A stretch of DNA of 64,000 nucleotides from JAXGQD01 sp040766665 (GTDB lineage: Bacteria > Bacillota > Clostridia > Saccharofermentanales > Fastidiosipilaceae), in contig JAXGQD010000002.1 of the NCBI GenBank assembly GCA_040766665.1, forward strand, positions 62,001 to 126,000. The letters run 5' to 3'. Numbering within the stretch: the first letter of the stretch is position 1; every line of letters starts with the position of its first letter. A program made the translations under genes and the position numbers. A model generated the notes under the pieces. It saw only the letters and a list, made by a program, of their open reading frames with translations. It searched no databases and had not been told where the DNA came from. Below are positions 15,800 through 23,166 of this stretch, one piece after another.

Positions 15800-16465
15800 A
15801 TGCTGGACGCAAAGCGGTTAATCGCAGAACGAAATGTGATAATCAAACAGATTGAATTAGGCGGAATCCGGGGATCAGTTAAGAAGTCCCAGAACGGTTA
15901 CCTGGTGCTAATAAACAGTAGCCTTTCAAAACAGCAGAAAGCCATTAGTCTCAGGCACGAACTCTGGCACATCGCCCTCGGTCACCTCGACGAACGGAAG
16001 GAACTTCCGGAAGCCGAGAAGGAAAAAGAAGTCACCCGGATGCTTATCGAGGACACGAAGAAATACACCCCAGCTAAGCGGGAGATGTTGGTTTCTCTGA
16101 TCGGCGAGTTGGACTTGCCAACCAAAATCGAAAACGGGCAATATCAATTTATTCCTGTCAAGGTGGCCGGTGTGACATTTATGTCTGGCGAGACTCCAAG
16201 ACAAGAATACCTTCGGAAAATCAGCCTTCACGAGGACCCTTTCTCGGACGTTCTCGAGGTGAATCTTGAACAGTATGAATACGAAGGCGAGCCAGCGCTC
16301 GCGATTACGGTAAATCAGAAAATCATCGGAAATGTGCCCCGGCAGCTCGTTCAATATCTAGTAGATAACAAGCGTCGCATCCTCGGCACAAAGAACATCA
16401 ATGTTTACGGTGGGTACGACGGAAAATCCTATGGGTGTGAAATAATTTTAGTGTTGAAAAACTAA
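15800..16465 (+). CDS. ImmA/IrrE-type metallopeptidase fused to a HIRAN domain
   Basis: 221 residues. The N-terminal half has the ImmA zinc-protease motif RHELWHIALGH (HExxH) near residue 53. The C-terminal half (about 110-221: VKVAGVTF, RQEYLRKI, EYEGEPALAITVNQ, IGNVPRQLVQYL, VYGGYDG) matches the HIRAN domain, known from HLTF-type helicases to bind single-stranded DNA ends. Known ImmA proteins cut their phage or ICE repressor. Lying just after a CI-like repressor without a cleavage domain, it is the likely inducer. Direct DNA-damage sensing by the HIRAN part is inference. Start ATG at 15800 is preceded by GGTGGTGA. Confidence 0.85.
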   Translation: MLDAKRLIAERNVIIKQIELGGIRGSVKKSQNGYLVLINSSLSKQQKAISLRHELWHIALGHLDERKELPEAEKEKEVTRMLIEDTKKYTPAKREMLVSLIGELDLPTKIENGQYQFIPVKVAGVTFMSGETPRQEYLRKISLHEDPFSDVLEVNLEQYEYEGEPALAITVNQKIIGNVPRQLVQYLVDNKRRILGTKNINVYGGYDGKSYGCEIILVLKN

Positions 16466-16477
16466 TCGGAGGATATT

Positions 16478-16876
16478 ATGAAGAAGTTTTTCGTTGTATT
16501 GATAATAGCTCTCGTACTTGCATCCTGTTCACTTCGCCCCACTGCCCCATTAGCTACAACTATAGCGCAAGAAGAATCACTTCCTGACCTTGATGATGAA
16601 TCTAGCTATACATTAGTTGACACTAATTCTGTTTTTGAACTAAAGAAGGGAGCTCTAATCAAAGTTAACGGCTTAGTAACTACCTCTAGTCAAAATAAGC
16701 TTTTGCAAGAGTTAATTATTTATGATGGCAAAGGACTGTGGAAAGCGTATGTTGACGCCATTAGTAACAAAGAGCCCATTCCAGAAAATACCAGCTTTGA
16801 TTTTTATGGATTCTTTGATGGTGAAGAAGACAAAACACCAGTAATTAATGTTTATATGTACGAACCAGTAGATTAA
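16478..16876 (+). CDS. Prophage-encoded lipoprotein with probable OB fold
   Basis: 132 residues. A signal peptide with lipobox VLASC (Cys17) marks it as an exported lipoprotein. After a short acidic linker, a beta-rich domain (ALIKVNGLVTTSS, LIIYDGKGLWKAYV, FDFYGFFDG) resembles tRNA_anti-like OB folds. It is expressed with the lysogeny genes, 12 bases after the protease, so it is probably made by the lysogen and displayed on the cell surface. Superinfection exclusion or host surface change is plausible but unproven. Confidence 0.7.
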   Translation: MKKFFVVLIIALVLASCSLRPTAPLATTIAQEESLPDLDDESSYTLVDTNSVFELKKGALIKVNGLVTTSSQNKLLQELIIYDGKGLWKAYVDAISNKEPIPENTSFDFYGFFDGEEDKTPVINVYMYEPVD

Positions 16877-16886
16877 GGAGAATCGT

Positions 16887-18026
16887 ATGGCAAACGCATA
16901 CAAAGGCTATATCATGATTGGGTACCGCGAAGACGGAAGCGAGATCCGGAAGTATTGCTCCGCCACCACACCTAAGGGCCTAGAACGAAAAAAGATTGAG
17001 TTGCGCAAGAAATACTTAACTGGTGAACTGTCAGCGAATGTTATCACCGTTCGAGATTACACAAAAGTATTTCTCGAAACGAAGAAGATGCGAGAGGCAT
17101 CAACCTATCGCATGTATGAGTCCGTGATAAGGCTTCACATTAATCCCGTAATAGGGCATCTGAAAATGCACGAGGTGAAGCAGATTCACATTCAATCGTG
17201 TATTAATAATCTTGTGGACAAGCCCAGGACAGCGACAAAAGTCAAAATGGCGCTGAAGCAAATCTTCGATGCTGCATACGCTAACGACTACACCGGAAAG
17301 AATCCAGTGATCAAGATAGAGACGCCAAGCGATAAATCTGCGCCAAAACGGTGCCTAAATGACATCGAGCGTCATACGCTGGGAAAAGCTAACCTAACGA
17401 TTGAACAACGCGTTTTTGTCGGGCTTATGATGCGCTGTGGGTTAGCTGATAATGAAGTGGCAGGCATGCGCAAGAAATACATTGATTTAAAGGCAAAAAA
17501 AATCCAAGTACGTGGTGTAGTGGATCTCGACGCACCTTCAGGTAGCGACAGCTATAAGCCCTACCCAAAAACCAAATCTCGTTTTCGTGATATTCCAATT
17601 CCGGATGACCTCTCAACATCCCTCGCTCTATACCTTCCAAATCGTACTGATTTTCTCTTTCAGACAAAAAGCGGAGGTTATTTGACTTCATCTGCTTTCA
17701 GAGCTAGATGGGGAGTTATTTTGCGCAAATGGAACGATGAGGCGGGTGGCGCTTCACATATTGACCTCACATCGAAGAAGATTGTGTTTGATCGCTGGGC
17801 TATTGGCTCAGACCTCACACCCTACTATTTAAGGCATGAATACGCCTCTGACCTTCTTCGTTCTGGTTACACAATTCCGGAAGCAATGTATCTGATGGGC
17901 CACTCAACGAGGAAAATGTTGCTTGAAGTATATGCCCACATCGAGGCAGATAAGATAACCGCGGAAAAACTCAACGGAGGTTTTACGGAGGTTTCGCCAA
18001 AATTAGAGAAAGTTTCAGAAAAATAA
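16887..18026 (+). CDS. int: Phage tyrosine-family integrase
   Basis: 379 residues with a SAM-like core-binding domain (about 52-140) and a C-terminal catalytic domain. Visible catalytic residues are the lysine in PKTKSRFRDIP, the LRH of YYLRHEYASDLL, the MGHS histidine and the nucleophile tyrosine of VYAHI. The HxxR position reads YYLR, which occurs in many clostridial integrases. The first catalytic arginine, normally in a GLRxxE motif, is replaced: the sequence is GLADNE. It ends next to tRNA-Phe, the presumed attachment site. Start follows AAGGAGA. Confidence 0.92.
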   Translation: MANAYKGYIMIGYREDGSEIRKYCSATTPKGLERKKIELRKKYLTGELSANVITVRDYTKVFLETKKMREASTYRMYESVIRLHINPVIGHLKMHEVKQIHIQSCINNLVDKPRTATKVKMALKQIFDAAYANDYTGKNPVIKIETPSDKSAPKRCLNDIERHTLGKANLTIEQRVFVGLMMRCGLADNEVAGMRKKYIDLKAKKIQVRGVVDLDAPSGSDSYKPYPKTKSRFRDIPIPDDLSTSLALYLPNRTDFLFQTKSGGYLTSSAFRARWGVILRKWNDEAGGASHIDLTSKKIVFDRWAIGSDLTPYYLRHEYASDLLRSGYTIPEAMYLMGHSTRKMLLEVYAHIEADKITAEKLNGGFTEVSPKLEKVSEK

Positions 18027-18029
18027 AAA

Positions 18030-18058
18030 ACCCACAAACGCAGTGTTTGCAGGCTTTT
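18030..18058. terminator. Terminator hairpin between integrase and tRNA-Phe
   Basis: CCCACAAAC and GTTTGCAGG pair around GCAGT, with an A run on the left and CTTTT on the right, so it could stop transcription from both sides. It lies inside the prophage just before the tRNA 3' end. Confidence 0.6.
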
Positions 18059-18062
18059 GAGA

Positions 18063-18138
18063 TGGTGCCCAGAGTCGGAATCGAACCAACGACACGTGGA
18101 TTTTCAGTCCACTGCTCTACCGACTGAGCTATCTGGGC
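18063..18138 (-). tRNA. tRNA-Phe (GAA)
   Basis: 76 bases including encoded CCA. Starts GCCCAGATAGCTCAG, anticodon loop CTGAAAA gives GAA, T loop GGTTCGATTCC is canonical, and the acceptor stem pairs fully. The 3' end abuts the prophage integrase and is the likely attachment site. Confidence 0.96.
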
Positions 18139-18173
18139 AAAAGTCAGCCGCCTCATTTCTGAAACGGCCGCTC

Positions 18174-18250
18174 TGGCGACGCAGAAGGGGCTCGAACCCT
18201 CGACCTCCAGCGTGACAGGCTGGCATTCTAACCAACTGAACTACTGCGCC
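18174..18250 (-). tRNA. tRNA-Asp (GTC)
   Basis: 77 bases including CCA, with discriminator G as expected for Asp. Anticodon stem-loop CCAGCCTGTCACGCTGG gives GTC. T loop GGTTCGAGCC. Second of three clustered tRNA genes. Confidence 0.96.
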
Positions 18251-18254
18251 ATCT

Positions 18255-18330
18255 TGGTGGGAACTACAGGGCTCGAACCTGTGACCCCCTGCTTGTAAGG
18301 CAGATGCTCTACCAGCTGAGCTAAGCTCCC
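18255..18330 (-). tRNA. tRNA-Val (TAC)
   Basis: 76 bases including CCA. Anticodon stem-loop CTGCCTTACAAGCAG gives TAC; acceptor GGGAGCT pairs with AGTTCCC. It is the first gene of the Val-Asp-Phe cluster, 4 bases from tRNA-Asp. Confidence 0.96.
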
Positions 18331-18548
18331 GTAGCACTGCCTTTCAGCAGCAAAGTCTAATATAAGGGAAAGGTTCGCGCCTGTCAACCGTTTTTGCCAA
18401 AGAAATTGAGAGAAAAGTTGAAAAAACGGGCGAGGCGTTGGGGCTGGGTTTTGCCAAGATCATGAAGATGGAAATACTTAAGCAAAATCTGCTGAAACTG
18501 CGGCTGCGCCACGCTAAGCCAGCCCAACTTCAGCAGAAGTGCCCATGG

Positions 18549-18881
18549 CTAGATTCCGAAAAGCTTCATCATGTCGTGGTTGAGGCTTTTGTATTTCTTC
18601 AAATCGCTGGCTAGCAGTTCGCGACCTTTATCTGTGATGGCATAATAGCGACGCAGGATGCGCGCTCCGGAAGACTCTTTGCGGGAACTAACCAGTCCCT
18701 TTTGTTCCATGCGATGCAGGGTCGGGTAAAGTGCACCTTCTGTCAAGCGGAATGCTTTTGATCCGCTCTCTTCTATCGCGTGAATGATTTGAAAACCGTA
18801 GAGTTCCTCATTCTCATTTAAGAGTTTTAAAACGACCAATTGAGTCAGACCCTTCTTGAGATTACCAAGGATGTCGTACAT
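18549..18881 (-). CDS. PadR-family transcriptional regulator
   Basis: 110 residues with the PadR winged helix: LVVLKLLNENEELYGFQI, then TEGALYPTLHRMEQKGLVSS and a wing (RYYAITDKGRELL). It is a short, single-domain PadR (subfamily 1-like). Such regulators often control a neighbouring transporter or membrane gene, but none is adjacent; the upstream neighbour is the zinc lipoprotein gene 230 bases away. The gap 18882-19111 holds an AATTA-N6-TAATT palindrome near 18950 that might be its operator. Confidence 0.88.
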   Translation of the reverse strand: MYDILGNLKKGLTQLVVLKLLNENEELYGFQIIHAIEESGSKAFRLTEGALYPTLHRMEQKGLVSSRKESSGARILRRYYAITDKGRELLASDLKKYKSLNHDMMKLFGI

Positions 18882-19111
18882 ATCAGGCTCCTGTCTTTTG
18901 GCTTGCGCCGATTATTATGGCAAAATAAACACAGCGGTTTCTGCCCTTATAATTAAGTATCTAATTTATTGAAAGATTGCGCAAGTGCGAAACGCCCCTT
19001 GCAACGAAATTTATGAACCCTTTTACGTGCTTTCCACTAATTATCGGTACTTTATGAGCTATTACACTTTCAACTGCACATTAAGCGAAAGATAATAATT
19101 GTCCCTGTCTA

Positions 19112-20224
19112 TCAAAAACCGCTCAGTAAAGCGTTCAGATTTTCTTCCATAACGTTGAAATAGTCCTTACCTGCCGCTTCTTCTTCAGGGCTCAATCCCT
19201 CATACGGATCCAGGTACTCCACTTTTCCGCCAATCTCAGCAGCAAGGCTTTCTGCGGTTTTAGAGCTACCCAGCGGTTCCACATAAACCACCTTGATACC
19301 ATCCGCTTTAGCGATTTTAACCAAGTCAGCCATGTGTCTGGGGCTGGGTTCGCTTGAGGAAAGCAGACCCTCGATGCCCAGTTGCTCTAACTGATAGGCT
19401 TTAAAGAGGTAGGCAAAAGCCTCATGCCCCACAATCACACGTCGTCCGGCAAAAGGCTGCAAGGCTTCCCCCAGCTTCTGATCCAATTCACTCAACTTTT
19501 TCTCTTCCGCTTGCAAACGCTCTTCGACAACCTGCTTCTTCTCCGGGTCCAGTTCAATCAAGGCGCTGGCGATGTTTTTCATTTGAATGGCAACATTTTG
19601 TGGATCGAGCCAGATGTGCGGGTCATAGACGCCGTGCGTGTGCCCGGCGTGCTCGTCGTTTGTTGCGTCTTCGTGCTCATGCTCGTCATGTTCGGCATGT
19701 TCCTCAGCTGTCTCGTGCTCATGTTCGTCGTGTTTATTCTCGGCTTCGTCCTCATGCTCATCATGTTCAGCGTCTGCGGCGATGAGGGGTACGTTAACTG
19801 AGCTGTCAACCGCCTTGATGTTTGAGCCACCTGCAGCCAGAAGGTCATCAACCCAAGGCTCCATTTCTACGCCTGAGTAAATGAGCGCATCGGCTTCGCT
19901 CAGCTTAGCCATATCCTGAGGTCCCGGCTCCCAGTCATGCGCTTCCGTACCCGGCGGCATCAGAATTTGCACATTAAAGTCTGCGCCGGCCAGTTTTCTG
20001 GTGAAGTCATAGACCGAATAGATCGTCGTATAAACGGTTTTTTTGGAACCTGCAGTAGCCGCAGCAGCACTCCCCTCACTCTTGTCCGACGTTTGACCGC
20101 AGGAAGTTAAGATCAAGGCAAATACTAAAGTCGCTATCAATAAAAACACAGGCAAGGATTTGCGTCTGGCAACAGACTGGGTTTGTACCTCTGTCGAATG
20201 GGTATTTTTTACATAAGAAAACAT
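19112..20224 (-). CDS. znuA: Zinc ABC transporter substrate-binding lipoprotein
   Basis: 370 residues of the ZnuA/AdcA cluster 9 family. A signal peptide ends in lipobox LTSC (Cys42). The metal-site histidines and acids are in PGTEAHDWEPGP, YDPHIWLDPQN, VIVGHEAFAYL and the C-terminal EPLG region. A His/Asp/Glu-rich loop of about 50 residues (many HDEHE repeats, near 145-195) is typical of zinc rather than manganese binding. The start at 20224 is set by GGAGG 8 bases upstream. A Zur-like palindrome lies directly upstream. No ATPase or permease gene is adjacent, so the rest of the transporter is elsewhere. Confidence 0.93.
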   Translation of the reverse strand: MFSYVKNTHSTEVQTQSVARRKSLPVFLLIATLVFALILTSCGQTSDKSEGSAAAATAGSKKTVYTTIYSVYDFTRKLAGADFNVQILMPPGTEAHDWEPGPQDMAKLSEADALIYSGVEMEPWVDDLLAAGGSNIKAVDSSVNVPLIAADAEHDEHEDEAENKHDEHEHETAEEHAEHDEHEHEDATNDEHAGHTHGVYDPHIWLDPQNVAIQMKNIASALIELDPEKKQVVEERLQAEEKKLSELDQKLGEALQPFAGRRVIVGHEAFAYLFKAYQLEQLGIEGLLSSSEPSPRHMADLVKIAKADGIKVVYVEPLGSSKTAESLAAEIGGKVEYLDPYEGLSPEEEAAGKDYFNVMEENLNALLSGF

Positions 20225-20238
20225 CAAGCTGACCTCCA

Positions 20239-20263
20239 TTAGTTGCGAATCATTCGCAACTAA
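20239..20263. promoter_or_regulatory. Zur/Fur-family operator upstream of znuA
   Basis: A perfect 25-bp palindrome with arms TTAGTTGCGAA and TTCGCAACTAA around TGA (minus strand). The core TGCGAATGATTCGCA has the 7-1-7 layout and AATnATT centre of Fur-family boxes. Position just before the ribosome site of a zinc uptake gene makes Zur the likely regulator. Confidence 0.85.
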
Positions 20264-20315
20264 TGCTATTGAAGTTCATACTTGATGTCAAGTGCAATGG
20301 CAAAATGCGACTTAA

Positions 20316-20648
20316 TCAGCTTATTCCCAAGACCTCTACGTTTTCATCCGCTACGACGATATTGTGTGCATCGCCATCATTCTCGCGGCTTTGTTTATAG
20401 GCTTCCAGAATTTCTTCGGAAAGGTATTGACGACATTCGCGATTGATGGGATGGACAATGTCGCTAAAACTTCCGTTCTTGTTGCGACGGTTAGGCATCG
20501 CGACAAAGAGGCCGTTAGGTCCATCGATGACCTTGACGCCATGGATTGCAAAGCAATTCATCAAGACCACTGAAACCACAGCCTTCAACTTACTTTCGTC
20601 ATCTACCAGGTGCACATTTATTGCAGTTAACTTAATTTCACAGCCCAC
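20316..20648 (-). CDS. spoVG: SpoVG family regulator
   Basis: 110 residues matching SpoVG: LKAVVSVVLMNCFAIHGVKV, GPNGLFVAMPNRR and FSDIVHPINRECRQYL are the family signatures. SpoVG is a small nucleic-acid-binding protein affecting septation, sporulation and gene expression in Gram-positive bacteria. The start is GTG with GGAGA 8 bases upstream. It has its own promoter (20697-20725). It is monocistronic, followed by the divergent-looking repeat and tRNA-Pro region. Confidence 0.94.
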   Translation of the reverse strand: MGCEIKLTAINVHLVDDESKLKAVVSVVLMNCFAIHGVKVIDGPNGLFVAMPNRRNKNGSFSDIVHPINRECRQYLSEEILEAYKQSRENDGDAHNIVVADENVEVLGIS

Positions 20649-20696
20649 AATGTCTATTCTCCATGCTTCTAAGCAATTGCAGTAGTATTTTGCCTA

Positions 20697-20725
20697 ATGA
20701 TATTAACTAAGCCTTGCCTTGTCAA
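20697..20725 (-). promoter_or_regulatory. Promoter of spoVG
   Basis: Minus strand TTGACA (20720-20725), 17-bp spacer, TATCAT (20697-20702). It lies 49 bases upstream of the GTG start. This is a good sigma-A type match. Confidence 0.7.
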
Positions 20726-20902
20726 TTTTTTAGTGTAAGTATCTATAATTCAGACAAAATTCATTCAGTTTTAACGGTTCCGATGTTAATGGCAAAACTC
20801 AGCCAGGCTTATTTTGGGCTAGTCTAAGTTTATTCTACGCTATATTCAGTCGAAATTCTTGAAATCTTTCGAAAAGCTTGAGTGGCCACTTAGCTGTGGA
20901 TT
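20726..20902. other. Non-coding gap upstream of spoVG
   Basis: No gene or RNA recognised. AT-rich, containing one GGCAAAA motif (20791) and no strong hairpin. It leads into the GTCGC/GCGAC repeat array. Confidence 0.5.
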
Positions 20903-21099
20903 GTCGCGCTGCCTGGAAGGCTGCGACTCTGTTGGGAATCAGGTCCGTCGCCACCGGATTCTAGCGACTCCGCTTGGAATCTGATGCGTCGCCCTTGGAT
21001 TCCTTGCGACTCCGTTGGGAATCAAATCCGTCGCCATCGGATTCTCGCGACTCCACTTGGAATTAAATCCGTCGCCCTTGGGTTCATTGCGACTCCGCT
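20903..21099. repeat. Array of five GTCGC...GCGAC stem-loop repeats
   Basis: Units begin at 20903, 20947, 20988, 21030 and 21071, a period of 41-44 bp. Each has GTCGCC, about 12 bases, then GCGAC, so each can form a 5-bp stem, followed by TCCG[CT]TTGGAAT-type spacer. Related units flank the other copy of the 235-bp element near 27320-27440 in inverse orientation. Not a CRISPR: units are short, diverged and palindromic across spacers. Confidence 0.75.
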
Positions 21100-21335
21100 A
21101 AAAAATGGACAAAATTTTCGGGGATGTGGTCATTTCAGTGGTTTTTGGGTCTCTGTTCATGTCAAACACACGATTTTGTGACAATAATTTCGACTGTGTG
21201 GTGGGCGCCACCACATCCCTGTAAAAAGTGGGCTTAAAACAGCCATTTGACTTGTCCGCCAGCAGTCCTTGAGTGCTTTCAACCACATCCCCGTAAAAAA
21301 TGGGCTAAAAATCGCCTCCTGATAAAATTCAGAGG
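21100..21335 (+). repeat. 235-bp non-coding repeat element, copy A
   Basis: About 90 percent identical by eye to the reverse complement of 27095-27323. Landmarks are GGACAAAATTTTCGGGGATG, TGGGTCTCTGTT, ACGATTTTGTGACAATAATT, and two copies of CCACATCCC[CT]GTAAAAA about 90 bp apart with an opposed GGGGATGTGGT. No open frame is conserved. Stem-loop repeats of the GTCGC/GCGAC type flank both sides, including two further units at 21341-21413. Confidence 0.8.
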
Positions 21336-21418
21336 AGGAGAGTCGCAGCCGTCCCAAGCAATGCGACCACCTCACTACGCAAAGCAGAGTCGCGGCCCTT
21401 GCTACTTTGCGACGGGTC

Positions 21419-21469
21419 AAAAAAAGATTGCCTCACCGGCGCTACTATGCGCCTTAAAGACAATCTTTT
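21419..21469 (-). terminator. Terminator of tRNA-Pro
   Basis: On the minus strand AAAAGATTG and CAATCTTTT enclose an inner GGCGC/GCGCC hairpin and are followed by a run of seven T. It begins directly after the encoded CCA. Confidence 0.8.
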
Positions 21470-21545
21470 TGGTCGGAGCGACAGGACTTGAACTTGCGGC
21501 CTCTTGGTCCCGAACCAAGCGCTCTACCACCTGAGCTACGCCCCG
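21470..21545 (-). tRNA. tRNA-Pro (CGG)
   Basis: 76 bases with encoded CCA. Acceptor CGGGGCG pairs with CGCTCCG; anticodon loop TTCGGGA gives CGG; T arm AAGTTCAAGTCC. A lone tRNA gene with its own terminator. Confidence 0.95.
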
Positions 21546-21579
21546 TAACTTTGATATTCTAACATAGCCGCGTGGGCTG

Positions 21580-22659
21580 TCAACCTCGATTGCGGCGCTT
21601 GCCGATGCGTGAATTGCGGTTGTGGTGCGGCGATACATTGAAGCCGATAGGACCCGGTCCGAGCTTCGGTTTTTGCAGTTTGGCAAAACCCTCAGGCTTC
21701 ATACTGACGACCTTTCTGTCCTGGATGCGGATGATTTCGCTGTGTAAAAAGGCAAAAATCAAGAGCATCGTGGCGCAGAGGTAAAGCCAGAGCATTAATA
21801 CGATGATACCGGTTAAGCTGCCATAAAGGACAGAATAACGCGTCGAAGAACGCAGATAGAGCGAGAAGAAAAAGGTCACTAAAACCCAGCTCAGACCGCA
21901 ACCTAAGCCGCAATAAAAGGCATAGCGATAGGCGCGGCGTCTTTTAGAGGAGATGTGATACAAGAGCGAAAAAAGACCCGACAGGAGCAGGAGCGAGATC
22001 AAGTAGTTGAGATAAGTCGCAGGTGTCCCCTTCAATATTTCCGTGTTAAAAAGGTCGTTGACGAAATTGATGATGTAGCTGCCAAACGCCATAGAAACCA
22101 ACATGACCAAAATGGCCAAACCTGAAAAAAGCGTAGTCAGCATACTGAGCAGCTGTTGGATAAAGTAGGTCGCGGAGGTGCGTTTATTGTCGTAGACCAG
22201 ATCCATGGTATGTGCCAAAACAGAAAAGCCGCGTGAAGAGGACCAGAGCAGCGCGAGGATACCTAAGGAGGCCATTGCTACAGAAGCAGAGGCACTGACA
22301 CCGCTGAGCAGGCCAGAAAGCACGCTACGGACCTGTTCGGGGACGAAATTGCGGAAATTGGTCAGCATTTCGGGTGTGACGAAGCTGCCACCGAAGCGCG
22401 CCAGGAACCAGGTGATAAAAATTGTGAAGGGAAAAAGAGCGAAAATCAGGTAATAGGACAGGGTCGCAGCCAGGTTGCTGATGCCCAGGTCGGTATAACG
22501 TTCCAGAGCGTGGCGGACGTGGCGGATTTTGCCGTATTTCGTACGTTCATCCCAATATTGAAGGGTCTTGCTCAAGTTAATCAGACGTCGCTGCCAGGTG
22601 TCTTTGGCTACCGACTTTTTCAAATCGAGCCGTTCTCTCAGCTTGGGTTTCTTGCCCAT
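21580..22659 (-). CDS. yihY: YihY/BrkB family membrane protein
   Basis: 359 residues with about six membrane helices (for example SYYLIFALFPFTIFITWFLA, ASLGILALLWSSSRGFSVL, GIIVLMLWLYLCATMLLIFA). The family signature LAATLSYYLIFALFP near the start and LYGSLTGIIVLMLWLYL near the end identify it. The molecular role of the YihY/BrkB family is not settled; it is not an RNase despite an old label. Basic, poorly conserved tails flank the membrane core. It follows folA by one base and is probably co-transcribed with thrS-thyA-folA. Confidence 0.9.
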   Translation of the reverse strand: MGKKPKLRERLDLKKSVAKDTWQRRLINLSKTLQYWDERTKYGKIRHVRHALERYTDLGISNLAATLSYYLIFALFPFTIFITWFLARFGGSFVTPEMLTNFRNFVPEQVRSVLSGLLSGVSASASVAMASLGILALLWSSSRGFSVLAHTMDLVYDNKRTSATYFIQQLLSMLTTLFSGLAILVMLVSMAFGSYIINFVNDLFNTEILKGTPATYLNYLISLLLLSGLFSLLYHISSKRRRAYRYAFYCGLGCGLSWVLVTFFFSLYLRSSTRYSVLYGSLTGIIVLMLWLYLCATMLLIFAFLHSEIIRIQDRKVVSMKPEGFAKLQKPKLGPGPIGFNVSPHHNRNSRIGKRRNRG

Positions 22660-22660
22660 C

Positions 22661-23164
22661 TCAGTCCACCCTGTCGTAGGTCAGATAGCGAAAACGCAGT
22701 TTGCTTTTTTCATCGCTCAGCCATTCCCCTGTTTCGCTAATCTGCCAGTCTTTGTTCTTGTTGAGGTTGGGGAAATAGGCATCCGCTTCGGCAAATGCGT
22801 GGTCGATTTCGGTTACGAAGATTTTTTTGCAATAGGGTAAAAGCTGCTCATACACCGACGCACCGCCAATGACAATCGCCTTACCAAAGGTCTCGCGGTT
22901 CAGGTGATGCAACATATCCGGGATATTCGCATAGCTTTCAAAACCGTCGGCACAAAGCTGTTTGGCATTTTTCGAGAGAATGATGTTGCGTCGGTTGGGC
23001 AAAGGTTTCTGAGCGGGAAAGGTCGCCAAGGTTTTTCGCCCATATATGAGAATCTTTCCTTCCGTCAGCTGACGAAAGTGCTTTAAGTCTTCGCTGATTG
23101 GCTGCAGGAGCTGACCTGCTTTGCCGATGGCCCAATTTTTATCTACGGCTACAATTGCTTCCAT
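22661..23164 (-). CDS. folA: Dihydrofolate reductase
   Basis: 167 residues. Reduces dihydrofolate to tetrahydrofolate with NADPH, which regenerates the cofactor used by thymidylate synthase. Visible motifs are IVAVDKNWAIGKAGQLL (substrate/NADPH loop), DLKHFRQLT with the active-site acid, IYGRKTLATFP, and VIGGASVYEQLLPY. It starts 2 bases after thyA stops, the classic thyA-folA pair. Confidence 0.95.
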   Translation of the reverse strand: MEAIVAVDKNWAIGKAGQLLQPISEDLKHFRQLTEGKILIYGRKTLATFPAQKPLPNRRNIILSKNAKQLCADGFESYANIPDMLHHLNRETFGKAIVIGGASVYEQLLPYCKKIFVTEIDHAFAEADAYFPNLNKNKDWQISETGEWLSDEKSKLRFRYLTYDRVD

Positions 23165-23166
23165 TT

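Larger units (their letters stand above)
1..18062. mobile_element. Prophage (integrase-proximal part, continues off the left edge)
   Basis: A continuous phage gene set runs from a truncated portal gene at the left edge to a tyrosine integrase that stops 36 bases short of the 3' end of a tRNA-Phe gene. Leftward genes cover Cro-like control, replication, recombination, late regulation, HNH nuclease, terminase and portal. Rightward genes are repressor, ImmA-type protease, lipoprotein and integrase. Integration at the tRNA 3' end is inferred from this layout; the second attachment site is outside the window. Terminase of the HK97-like type with an adjacent HNH gene suggests a cos-packaging siphophage. 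Frameshifts in terS and HNH and an unusual integrase raise the possibility that the phage is decaying. Confidence 0.93.

Noticed and set aside
18104..18337. A 77-codon minus-strand open frame
   Set aside because: It runs across the tRNA-Asp and tRNA-Val genes and part of tRNA-Phe; the frame is a by-product of tRNA sequence.
19579..19880. Plus- and minus-strand frames rich in Ser/Cys/Arg over znuA
   Set aside because: They are shadows of the repetitive His-rich loop of the zinc-binding protein.
20903..21413. Possible CRISPR array
   Set aside because: Repeats are diverged, palindromic and only about 42 bp apart with no unique spacers of constant length; there are no cas genes.
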